From W0P28-013 sp963638355 (GTDB taxonomy: Bacteria; Bacteroidota; Bacteroidia; Bacteroidales; Paludibacteraceae): a stretch of DNA of 38,127 nt. A program made the translations under genes and the position numbers. Shown one piece after another: positions 32,092 through 38,127 of the stretch. Position 1 is the first letter of the stretch. The number at the start of each line of letters is the position of its first letter. The notes under the pieces are model-generated. The model was not told the DNA's origin and searched no databases. It was given only the letters and a program-made list of their open reading frames with translations. The stretch lies in NCBI GenBank assembly GCA_963638355.1, contig CAVHRT010000008.1:1-38127 (forward strand), written 5' to 3'.

Positions 32092-33362
32092 CAACCGAGC
32101 AGCCAATCGGTGGCACGCACGCAGTTGACGATGTAGCCATCTTCGGTTATGGTACGCGGTTTGCCATTCATGGTTATTAGCGTTAAGAGCTTGCAACCAG
32201 TGAGTTTTGCACCTTTTACCAACCCGCCAACCTCGCGATTGTATTGTTTTGCGCTGGGTTCATCGAAATCGTAAGTTACCTGCAACAACTCAACTATTTT
32301 GCTCATACTTACGCGGACAAAATCGACCTCGAAAGATTTTGGTTTACGATAGTAAAAAAGTTGCTCATATTCGCTATTCATACGACGCATCAATTCGATG
32401 GCAACCACATTTTCGAGCCGCCAACCACTGTTCATGGTTTGTAGCGTATCGGCATGATTGGAGATAAACGCCTGATCCACAGCGTAATACTTTCGCGCAT
32501 TTTGTCGGTCGCGACTCTTGAACGAATAAAGCGGAAGCGAGCGCACCATGTAAGCCTCCTCCAGATAGTGCATATACTGCTTAACGGTGTGTATGGAGCC
32601 TAGATTATATTGCTCGCAAAGTTGTTTGTACGAAACCTCTTGGCAAAACAGATCAAGCACGCCATTAGCCATGTCGGAGAGCGTCTGTTGGCGACGAATT
32701 TTGTAGCGTCTGCAAATATCCTTTTTGATTACGGCGTTGAGCAGCGACAGTGTATAAGCGTGCTGATTTTTCAGATTGAGCAATTCAGGGAATCCGCCTT
32801 GCTGCAGATATTCTTCCAATGCCCGATAGCGCAAGGCGTTGGTCTTGGTGCTTTGCGTCGTGGTATCGACATGGCGCATGTAGCAAAATTCGTCGAACGA
32901 AAACGGATAGAGTTCTATTTGGTTGTAGCGCCCCGTAAGGTGCGTTGCCAACTCACCCGATAGCAAATTGGCATTGCTGCCCGTCAAGACTAGGTGAATG
33001 CCTTGCCGCAGCAATCGATTGACGAATAAAGCCCATTTCGGCATATTTTGCACCTCGTCGAGAAACAGATAATTGATATTGCCATAAACCTTGTAAACTG
33101 CATCGAGCACATCGTTCAGTTGCTCCGCTTTGAGAGAGGTCAATTGTTCATCATCAAAATTGACATAGCCGAATGGCAAGCCACTCTCTTTCAGCACTTT
33201 AGTGCAAAGTGTCGACTTACCGCTACGCCGAACGCCTATCACAACTTGTGCCAACGGGCTGCCGAAATCAAACAATTTCTCCTCTTTACGACTACAAAGT
33301 TGACGCATGTCGACATTGCCCAACTCTTGTTTTTGATCTTGAAGTATTGCTACTAAGTCCAT
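32091..33362 (-). CDS. AAA_14/DUF4143 ATPase in a repeat-flanked cassette
   Basis: The product has 423 residues. Residues 30-165 are an AAA-type ATPase: Walker A GVRRSGKST (43-51), Walker B LFLDEVQN (99-106), sensor TGSN (127-130) and R145 in THLTGRY. Residues about 235-275 look like a winged helix (SYKQLCEQYNLGSIHTVKQY). Residues 285-423 are DUF4143, with LENVVAIEL (316-324) and YYRKPKSFEVDFV (337-349), which resemble the acidic motifs of PD-(D/E)XK nucleases. The family is abundant, patchy and often duplicated in Bacteroidota and archaea, with no firm function. Direct repeats flank the gene and a 32-bp tandem array lies before its promoter. Confidence 0.92.
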   Translation of the reverse strand: MDLVAILQDQKQELGNVDMRQLCSRKEEKLFDFGSPLAQVVIGVRRSGKSTLCTKVLKESGLPFGYVNFDDEQLTSLKAEQLNDVLDAVYKVYGNINYLFLDEVQNMPKWALFVNRLLRQGIHLVLTGSNANLLSGELATHLTGRYNQIELYPFSFDEFCYMRHVDTTTQSTKTNALRYRALEEYLQQGGFPELLNLKNQHAYTLSLLNAVIKKDICRRYKIRRQQTLSDMANGVLDLFCQEVSYKQLCEQYNLGSIHTVKQYMHYLEEAYMVRSLPLYSFKSRDRQNARKYYAVDQAFISNHADTLQTMNSGWRLENVVAIELMRRMNSEYEQLFYYRKPKSFEVDFVRVSMSKIVELLQVTYDFDEPSAKQYNREVGGLVKGAKLTGCKLLTLITMNGKPRTITEDGYIVNCVRATDWLLG

Positions 33363-33390
33363 TTCGATTGTTTTTAATCATTTATGGCTG

Positions 33391-33398
33391 CAAAATTA
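33391..33398 (-). promoter_or_regulatory. -7 box of the ATPase gene
   Basis: TAATTTTG on the minus strand, matching TAnnTTTG. The predicted leader is about 25 nt. The tandem 32-bp array begins 28 nt upstream of it. Confidence 0.6.
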
Positions 33399-33424
33399 CA
33401 ATATAAAATCGACAAAAACAAGTC

Positions 33425-33520
33425 AAACTGCACAAAATGGAAAAATTTTAGACTCTAAACTGCACGAAATGGAAATTTTTCTACCTGCGAACTGCACGAA
33501 ATGGAAATTTTGCGGATAAA
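33425..33520. repeat. Tandem array of three 32-bp units before the ATPase gene
   Basis: Units start at 33426, 33458 and 33490, exactly 32 bp apart. The first 22 bp of each (AACTGCACGAAATGGAAATT and the next T residues; unit 1 has two changes) are conserved and the last 10 bp vary. A fourth copy of the conserved part is at 31992, beyond the end of the gene. A spacing of 32 bp is three helical turns, so the units face the same side of the DNA, as protein-binding iterons do. Confidence 0.85.
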
Positions 33521-33587
33521 TCTATGCTCTATCTTCTGAAAACCCGCACTGCCCCGTCTTTATTCTTTTGCCCTTACTCTTTACTCT
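33521..33587. repeat. Right boundary repeat of the ATPase cassette
   Basis: 67-bp direct repeat of 32025-32091 with one mismatch (GC for GT near the end). It starts TCTATGCTCTATCTTCTGAA and ends in TTACTCT words right at the stop codon of the DUF5715 gene (33588-33590). Both copies therefore sit immediately 3' of a gene. Confidence 0.85.
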
Positions 33588-34379
33588 TTACTCCTTGCTC
33601 TTTCCACATTTCACCACGGTGATGTGATAGACGCTGTTGCGTTTTTCGTGAACTATGAGCAGGCGGCACTCTTGGCGCAGTTCGGTTAAGGTCTCTTTCA
33701 GGGCTTGCTCCAAGGCGCATTGCGTTTTGATGTTTTTGTTTGGCAATCCCCAACGGAAAAATTTGCGGTAGTTGATGTCGAAAGTGGTGCCGTAGTAGTG
33801 CGACGAGGCGTTTTGCGTGGCTTGCACATTCACATGGCGCAACGATTTTTGCGTCTCCTCGGTGCGCAGAAGCGACGTTACGAAGAATTTGTATCGTGCC
33901 AAATCGCGCTCGCGCAGTTTTTGATTGAACCGAATGCCAATCTCCTGCAGCAACTCGGCAGCCTCGGGCGTGAGGTACGGGTGCGAATGTTTCAGCCTGT
34001 CGAGGTGATAGTATTTGTTGGTCGAAATCTTCACCAAAATGCCATTGTCGAGCAGCGAATCGAGGTCGGCCTCGAAAGCCTCGTTGGTGCGATAGTAATT
34101 GCGCAGACCATTGCGGCGGGCATGTTGCAAGTGCAGTTCGTTGTAGTCGTCGAACGACTTTTTCGACGAAATGCTGGCGGTGGCTTCGCGGCAGAAATCG
34201 CAATCGGTATTCACCTCGCTGAGCGAATTGCGTTCGAGGCACGAATTGATTTCGATGCCAAGAATCACCACCATGGCAATGGCAAATCCGAACAGCAGAT
34301 AAGGCAGAATGGGCTTATTAGCAAGTTTTTTCTTGCCTTTTTTTGATTTGGGAGCGGGGCGTTTTTGTTGTGTAGGCAT
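33588..34379 (-). CDS. DUF5715 membrane-anchored protein, peptidase M15-like
   Basis: The product has 263 residues: a basic cytoplasmic N-terminus (PTQQKRPAPKSKKGKKKLAN), one membrane helix (about 26-46) and a periplasmic domain. The region SLLRTEETQKSLRHVNVQAT followed by QNASSHYYGTTFDI matches the SxHxxGxxxD zinc motif of VanY/D-Ala-D-Ala carboxypeptidases (M15). SVYHITVV near the end supplies the third, histidine ligand. The catalytic acid expected between them is not obvious; E in HEKRNSVYH is a candidate. A role in peptidoglycan trimming is inferred. DUF5715 assignment is from memory of the family pattern. Confidence 0.85.
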   Translation of the reverse strand: MPTQQKRPAPKSKKGKKKLANKPILPYLLFGFAIAMVVILGIEINSCLERNSLSEVNTDCDFCREATASISSKKSFDDYNELHLQHARRNGLRNYYRTNEAFEADLDSLLDNGILVKISTNKYYHLDRLKHSHPYLTPEAAELLQEIGIRFNQKLRERDLARYKFFVTSLLRTEETQKSLRHVNVQATQNASSHYYGTTFDINYRKFFRWGLPNKNIKTQCALEQALKETLTELRQECRLLIVHEKRNSVYHITVVKCGKSKE

Positions 34380-34741
34380 TTTTTCAGTGAGGAGTGTGGC
34401 TAATTAAGAATTATGAATTTAAAATTAAGAATTCGTACGGTCTTTAGAGTGTGTGCGGTTTAAAGGTTGATGAGTTGGCGAGTTGATAATCAGCACTTTA
34501 CGCTGCTTCAAATTATTTATTTGAAAATTTGAAGATTTGAAGATTGCGGTTCGACGGGCTCAGCGCCCAATCTGAAATTTGAATTTTTGCGATAAGCGAG
34601 AGCAAAATCAAACTCGTTTGTTTTGCCGAGCGGAGCAAAAATCAGTGAAATTTGAAATTTTGAATTCAAAAAAAATGTCGTTGAAAACGCAGCACTCGGT
34701 CTACGCCTCCAACGACATTGTTTTAGTTGACACTCATCGAT
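34380..34741. repeat. Repeat-filled spacer with the second 62-bp composite repeat
   Basis: No gene here. It holds AATTAAGAATTATGAATTTA words, GTTGATGAGTTGGCGAGTTG, the TTTGAAAATTTGAAGATTTG word (34519-34547), CGGTTCGACGGGCTCAGCGC (34547-34569) and the 62-bp repeat (34582-34643; compare 22197-22258). A short stem (CGTTGAAAAC..., about 34678-34719, TGTCGTTG/CAACGACA) before nhaD's end could be its terminator. Confidence 0.7.
34676..34722 (-). terminator. Probable nhaD terminator
   Basis: TGTCGTTG (34676-34683) pairs with CAACGACA (34711-34718), just after the nhaD stop. On the minus strand the 3' arm runs into TTTTTTTGAATTC, giving a T tract. The loop is about 27 nt and contains GTTTTCAACG-type pairing options. 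Confidence 0.55.
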
Positions 34742-36061
34742 TTATAGGGAAATGAGTTGTACCAGAATGTAGACTGGCAGCAAGATGATGAGCGAGAATT
34801 TGATCATGTAACCAAAGAAGCTTGGCATTTTGATGCCGCTCTCTTCGGCAATAGCTTTCACCATGAAGTTTGGTCCGTTGCCAATGTAGGTCATCGAGCC
34901 AAAGAATACTGCAGCAATGCAGATGGCTTTGAGCAGCACTTCGGGAATGCCAGCAACCATTGTGCCTCCAAACACAGCCATTTGATCGGGCGTGAGACCC
35001 GTGGCTACGCTATGGAATGCCACAGCGGTAGGCGTGTTGTCGAGGAACGAGCTGAGCAGACCTGTGGAATAGTAGAATTGCCAAGTGTGGCTCAGTCCGA
35101 GGTCGGCAGCGTGCGCTTTCAGGTAGGCCAGAGCGGGAGTCATGGTAATGAATATGCCCAAGAAGAGCACCGCCACTTCGATGATTGGCGACCAAGTGAA
35201 TTTGTTGTCGACCATGCGCGTCTGTTTGCTTGTGGTGAAATACGACAGCGCAGCCAGAGCCAACAGCACATATTCGCGCAGGAATTTCACAAAAACAGAG
35301 GCATTTTCGTCGCCCATGAATTTGAGCGTGCCTTCGTTGACGAAAGCCACAGCCAGCACTACGCCAAGCAGATAGACGAAGTTGATTTTGCCAGAAATGT
35401 GGATTTTTTCAGCGTTGGAATTGTCTTTGGCAAGGTCGGCAGCATCTTCTTTTTTGTAGAAATAGGTATCCATCAAGAAGTAGATGAGCAGCAGCACTGC
35501 GCCGGTGAACGCCCATTCCATCCACATGTTCAAGAACCAAGTGAAGCTAGCGCCACGCAGGAAGAGCATGAACAATGGTGGATCGCCCAGCGGGGTGAGC
35601 AGACCGCCACAGTTTGCCACCAAGGCGATGAAGAAAAGAATGGTGTGAACGGTGTTTTTGCGCTCTTTGTTTGTCTCGATTACAGGACGAATGAGCAGCA
35701 TGGCAGCGCCCGTGGTTCCCATTATCGAAGCCAGCACAAAACCGATACCGAGGAAGAGTGTGTTCACCCAAGGTTTGGCTTTGATGTCGCCGCTCATGTG
35801 AATGCCGCCCGTGATGACGAACAGCGCAAGCAGCAGAATGATGAACGGCAGGTAGTCGAAAACGACCTGATGTTCCAAATCGTGACCCATTCCGCCACAA
35901 ATGAGGCAGATGGCTGTAGGAATGCCAAGAACGAGCGAAACGATGAGCTTGTTCAGGTTCTTTTCCCACCATTTTTCGGCAATCAGCGGGCCGATGGCAA
36001 TCATCAGCAGCATCAGTACGAATGGTATCAGGGACCATGCCGACTGTACAAATGTTTCCAT
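34742..36061 (-). CDS. nhaD: NhaD-type Na+/H+ antiporter
   Basis: Inner-membrane antiporter of 439 residues with about 12 helices that expels Na+ in exchange for protons. GTTGAAMLLIRP, NCGGLLTPLGDPPLFMLFLRG and SSFLDNTPTAVAFHSVA are the conserved ion-site motifs of the NhaD/ArsB (IT superfamily) group; D in GDPP and the D-N-T-P motif are typical. Length and motif order agree with NhaD. The promoter is clear (TTTG, 18 nt, TAATTTTG) with a leader of about 53 nt, and it is divergent from nadB. Selectivity (Na+ or Li+) cannot be told apart here. Confidence 0.93.
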   Translation of the reverse strand: METFVQSAWSLIPFVLMLLMIAIGPLIAEKWWEKNLNKLIVSLVLGIPTAICLICGGMGHDLEHQVVFDYLPFIILLLALFVITGGIHMSGDIKAKPWVNTLFLGIGFVLASIMGTTGAAMLLIRPVIETNKERKNTVHTILFFIALVANCGGLLTPLGDPPLFMLFLRGASFTWFLNMWMEWAFTGAVLLLIYFLMDTYFYKKEDAADLAKDNSNAEKIHISGKINFVYLLGVVLAVAFVNEGTLKFMGDENASVFVKFLREYVLLALAALSYFTTSKQTRMVDNKFTWSPIIEVAVLFLGIFITMTPALAYLKAHAADLGLSHTWQFYYSTGLLSSFLDNTPTAVAFHSVATGLTPDQMAVFGGTMVAGIPEVLLKAICIAAVFFGSMTYIGNGPNFMVKAIAEESGIKMPSFFGYMIKFSLIILLPVYILVQLISL

Positions 36062-36117
36062 AAATGGTTGAAAATTAAGGGGTTAAACTTTAGGTTTATC
36101 TCTCTGCAAAAACGCTG

Positions 36118-36234
36118 CAAAATTAAACTTTTTTCGTTGCACCACAAATTTTTATCACACCAAGTTTTCAACAATTGCAATTTTTTAGGCGAAAAAATGG
36201 CGTTTTGCGAATTTCAGAAAAATGTGTAATTTCG
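36118..36234. promoter_or_regulatory. Divergent promoters of nhaD and nadB
   Basis: Minus: TTTG (complement of 36144-36147), 18 nt, TAATTTTG (complement of 36118-36125), for nhaD. Plus: TTTG (36204-36207), 19 nt, TAATTTCG (36227-36234), one mismatch from the consensus, for nadB, with a leader of about 83 nt. The nadB box lies inside the longer open frame and so sets the start at 36321. Confidence 0.65.
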
Positions 36235-36320
36235 CATGTTTGTGGACGTGCATTCCGCATTTTCGCAAACGGTTGATTTTCAGACGATTATTTTCCTATA
36301 AAAGGGAAAAACAAAAGAAA

Positions 36321-37904
36321 ATGGTAAAGAAATACGATTTTTTGATTATTGGCGGTGGCATTGCTGGCATGAGTTACGCCCTGAAAGTGGCTCGCGCCAA
36401 GAAGGGCAAGATAGCCATTGTTTGCAAAACCACGCTCGAGGAGGCCAACACCGCCAAAGCGCAAGGCGGCATTGCTTCGGTAACGAACCTGCTGGTCGAC
36501 AATTTCGAGAAACACATTGAGGACACCATGATTGCGGGCGACTGGATTTCGGATCGTGCTGCAGTGGAGCAGGTGGTGCGCAATGCGCCAGCACAAATCA
36601 AAGAGTTGCTCTCGTGGGGCGTGAATTTCGACAAAAAAGAGAATGGCGAATTCGATTTGCATCGCGAAGGTGGGCACTCCGAGTTTCGCATTCTGCACCA
36701 CGCCGACGACACAGGCGCTGAGATTCAACGCGGTTTGATGGCGGCAGTGCGTGCCAATCCCGACATAGAGGTTTTGGAAAATCATTTTGCGGTAGAGATT
36801 ATCACGCAGCATCACTTGGGCGTTCGTGTTACGCGCCGCACGCCCGACATCGAGTGCTATGGCGCATACATTTTGAATCCTGACACGGGCAAAATTGACA
36901 CCTATCTGTCGAAAGTTACGCTGATGGCCACGGGCGGCACGGGCGCAGTCTATGCCTCGACCAGCAACCCCAACATTGCCACGGGCGACGGCATAGCCAT
37001 GGTCTATCGCGCCAAAGGCAAGGTGAAAGATATGGAGTTTGTGCAGTTTCACCCAACGGTGTTGTTCAACCACGCCGAGACGCACCCAGCCTACCTCATT
37101 ACCGAAGCCATGCGCGGCTACGGCGGCATTCTGCGTTTGCCAAATGGCGAGGAATTTATGCAGAAATACGACAAGCGATTGAGCCTTGCGCCGCGCGACA
37201 TTGTGGCTCGCGCCATCGACAACGAAATGAAGATTCACGGCCTCGACCACGTGTGCCTCGATGTTACGCACAAAGACCCCGAAGAGACCAAGCATCATTT
37301 TCCGAATATCTACCAAAAGTGCTTGAGCATTGGCATCGACATCACAAAGCAGTACATTCCAGTGGTGCCGAGTGCGCACTACATGTGCGGCGGCATCAAA
37401 GTGGATTTGGACGCTTGTTCGAGCATTCACAGGCTCTATGCCGTGGGCGAATGTTCTTGCACTGGACTGCACGGCGGCAACCGTTTGGCATCGAATTCGC
37501 TGATTGAAGCGGTGGTTTATGCCGATGCAGCCGCGAAACACAGTCTGAGTGTGATCGATCAGTACGAATTCAACGAGAAAGTGCCAGAGTGGAACGACGA
37601 AGGCACCATGACCAACGAAGAAAAAGTGCTGATAGCGCAAGATGTGAAAGAGGTTGGGCAGATAATGAGTACCTACGTGGGCATTGTGCGCAGCGATTTG
37701 CGTCTGCGCCGTGCATGGGAGCGTCTGGATCTGCTCTACGAAGAGACCGAAGACCTTTTCAAGCGTGTGAAAGCCACCAAGGACATCTGCGAACTGCGCA
37801 ACATGATAAATGTGGGCTACCTGATAACGCGCCAAGCCTTGGAACGCAAAGAGAGCCGTGGTCTTCACTACACCATCGACTACCCACACCCCAAGACGAA
37901 TTAA
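36321..37904 (+). CDS. nadB: L-aspartate oxidase
   Basis: FAD enzyme that oxidises L-aspartate to iminoaspartate, the first step of NAD synthesis from aspartate. The product has 527 residues. The FAD loop is LIIGGGIAGMSYA (8-20), then AKAQGGIASV (45-54), HHADDTGAEIQRGL, MATGGTGAVYAST, FVQFHPT (active-site His), APRDIVARAI (substrate Arg), SAHYMCGGIKVD (second His) and GECSCTGLHGGNRLASNSL. A succinate-dehydrogenase flavoprotein is ruled out by length, the ARAI context and lack of partner genes. nadA and nadC are not in the window. ATG 36321 is chosen from the promoter and the conserved N-terminus. Confidence 0.95.
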   Translation: MVKKYDFLIIGGGIAGMSYALKVARAKKGKIAIVCKTTLEEANTAKAQGGIASVTNLLVDNFEKHIEDTMIAGDWISDRAAVEQVVRNAPAQIKELLSWGVNFDKKENGEFDLHREGGHSEFRILHHADDTGAEIQRGLMAAVRANPDIEVLENHFAVEIITQHHLGVRVTRRTPDIECYGAYILNPDTGKIDTYLSKVTLMATGGTGAVYASTSNPNIATGDGIAMVYRAKGKVKDMEFVQFHPTVLFNHAETHPAYLITEAMRGYGGILRLPNGEEFMQKYDKRLSLAPRDIVARAIDNEMKIHGLDHVCLDVTHKDPEETKHHFPNIYQKCLSIGIDITKQYIPVVPSAHYMCGGIKVDLDACSSIHRLYAVGECSCTGLHGGNRLASNSLIEAVVYADAAAKHSLSVIDQYEFNEKVPEWNDEGTMTNEEKVLIAQDVKEVGQIMSTYVGIVRSDLRLRRAWERLDLLYEETEDLFKRVKATKDICELRNMINVGYLITRQALERKESRGLHYTIDYPHPKTN

Positions 37905-38081
37905 GAATTATGAATTTAGAATTTTGAGTTAACAAGTTGATGAGTTGATAAGTTGATAGGAAGTTCATCAAGTTTATAAAGTTTGAAAGTTTATAAAGTT
38001 CGCGTTACTCAACTTTCTGCAGACAGTTGTGGATACCATAATCTGAAATCTGAAATTTGAAATCTGAAATAAAAACAGAGC
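37905..38081. repeat. Repeat words downstream of nadB
   Basis: The spacer is built of words seen elsewhere: GAATTAAGAATTATGAATTT, AAGTTGATGAGTTGATAAG, AAGTTTATAAAGTTTGAAAG and AAATCTGAAATTTGAAATC. A 33-nt piece (38017-38049, CTGCAG...GTTGTGGATACC...ATCTGAAAT) is an inverted copy of 5674-5707 between atpC and atpD. No gene. Confidence 0.6.
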
Positions 38082-38127
38082 ATGAAACGATTTAAATTGT
38101 GGAACAACATCGTTGGTTGTATAGTGT
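38082..38127 (+). CDS. Start of a probable DUF2723 membrane protein, cut by the window edge
   Basis: Only 15 codons are present (MKRFKLWNNIVGCIV). The pattern K-x-L-x-N-N-I-V-G-W/C-x-V matches the first residues of DUF2723 proteins of Bacteroidota (large GT-C-like membrane glycosyltransferases), from memory. The ATG follows an A-rich leader (AAAAACAGAGC). The identification rests on few residues. Confidence 0.45.
   Translation, partial: MKRFKLWNNIVGCIV

Noticed and set aside
33425..33520. Three evenly spaced repeats as a CRISPR array
   Set aside because: Units are only 32 bp long with 10-bp variable parts, far shorter than real spacers, and no cas gene is present.
34757..36229. 490-codon open frame on the plus strand opposite nhaD
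   Set aside because: Antisense shadow; rich in H, E, Q and R with no membrane or domain pattern, while the minus strand encodes clear NhaD motifs.
36288..37889. 533-codon open frame on the minus strand opposite nadB
   Set aside because: It is fully antisense to a gene with all L-aspartate oxidase motifs; the translation has low-complexity H/V/A-rich sequence without recognisable domains.

Overview
The window looks like a draft-genome scaffold (it has one 29-base run of N) from a member of the Bacteroidota, most likely order Bacteroidales. The reasons are the Bacteroidota-type order of the ATP synthase genes (atpD-C-x-B-E-F-H-A-G), the many -7 boxes of the form TAnnTTTG, A-rich rather than Shine-Dalgarno-type leaders, and family content such as YfhO, DUF4494, DUF5689, DUF5715, DUF2723 and an aminosugar-kinase/RapZ-C fusion.

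Layout. 1-7259 (minus): complete F1Fo ATP synthase operon except the 3' end of atpG. 7535-12036 (plus): truA, a large YfhO-type membrane protein and a GT4 glycosyltransferase. 12153-12866 (minus): rsmE, divergent from a lipoprotein, a DUF4494 protein and a YggS-type PLP protein (12972-15016, plus). 15017-15630: palindromic repeats and a well-folded candidate small RNA with its own promoter and terminator. 15631-16317: lipoprotein of the FISUMP/C-type-lectin kind whose last part is made of NNC codons, like the variable region of a diversity-generating retroelement. 16619-18370: small unknown gene, lipid kinase, HIRAN protein. 18557-20973 (minus): ExbB, a membrane protein and two ExbD proteins, preceded by tRNA-Ser(GGA). 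21322-24619 (minus): TatD nuclease, a MurU-like nucleotidyltransferase and the kinase/RapZ-C fusion (cell-wall sugar recycling). 24730-31437: a secreted EEP nuclease divergent from a TonB-dependent receptor and two lipoproteins with OB-fold-like domains. 31438-33587: repeat-rich zone with an AAA_14/DUF4143 ATPase between two 67-bp direct repeats. 33588-34379: DUF5715 protein. Then nhaD (minus), nadB (plus), and the first codons of a probable DUF2723 protein at the right edge.

How the parts may work together. The ATP synthase, NhaD and ExbB/ExbD all use or shape the proton or sodium gradient, and ExbB/ExbD could energise the TonB-dependent receptor. The most interesting reading of the 24.7-31.4 kb block is an outer-membrane system that binds (OB-fold lipoproteins), cuts (EEP nuclease) and imports (receptor) nucleic acid or its fragments. 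This is inferred from domains and gene order. Other regions worth a closer look are the repeat-flanked ATPase cassette, the candidate DGR target lipoprotein and the orphan structured RNA.

The spacers carry many short repeated words. They include a GTAGGGACGCGGCATGCC palindrome (three copies), a 62-bp triple-palindrome repeat (two copies), a 235-bp hairpin-bounded element, and several families of low-complexity A/T-rich tandem words that abut stop or start codons.
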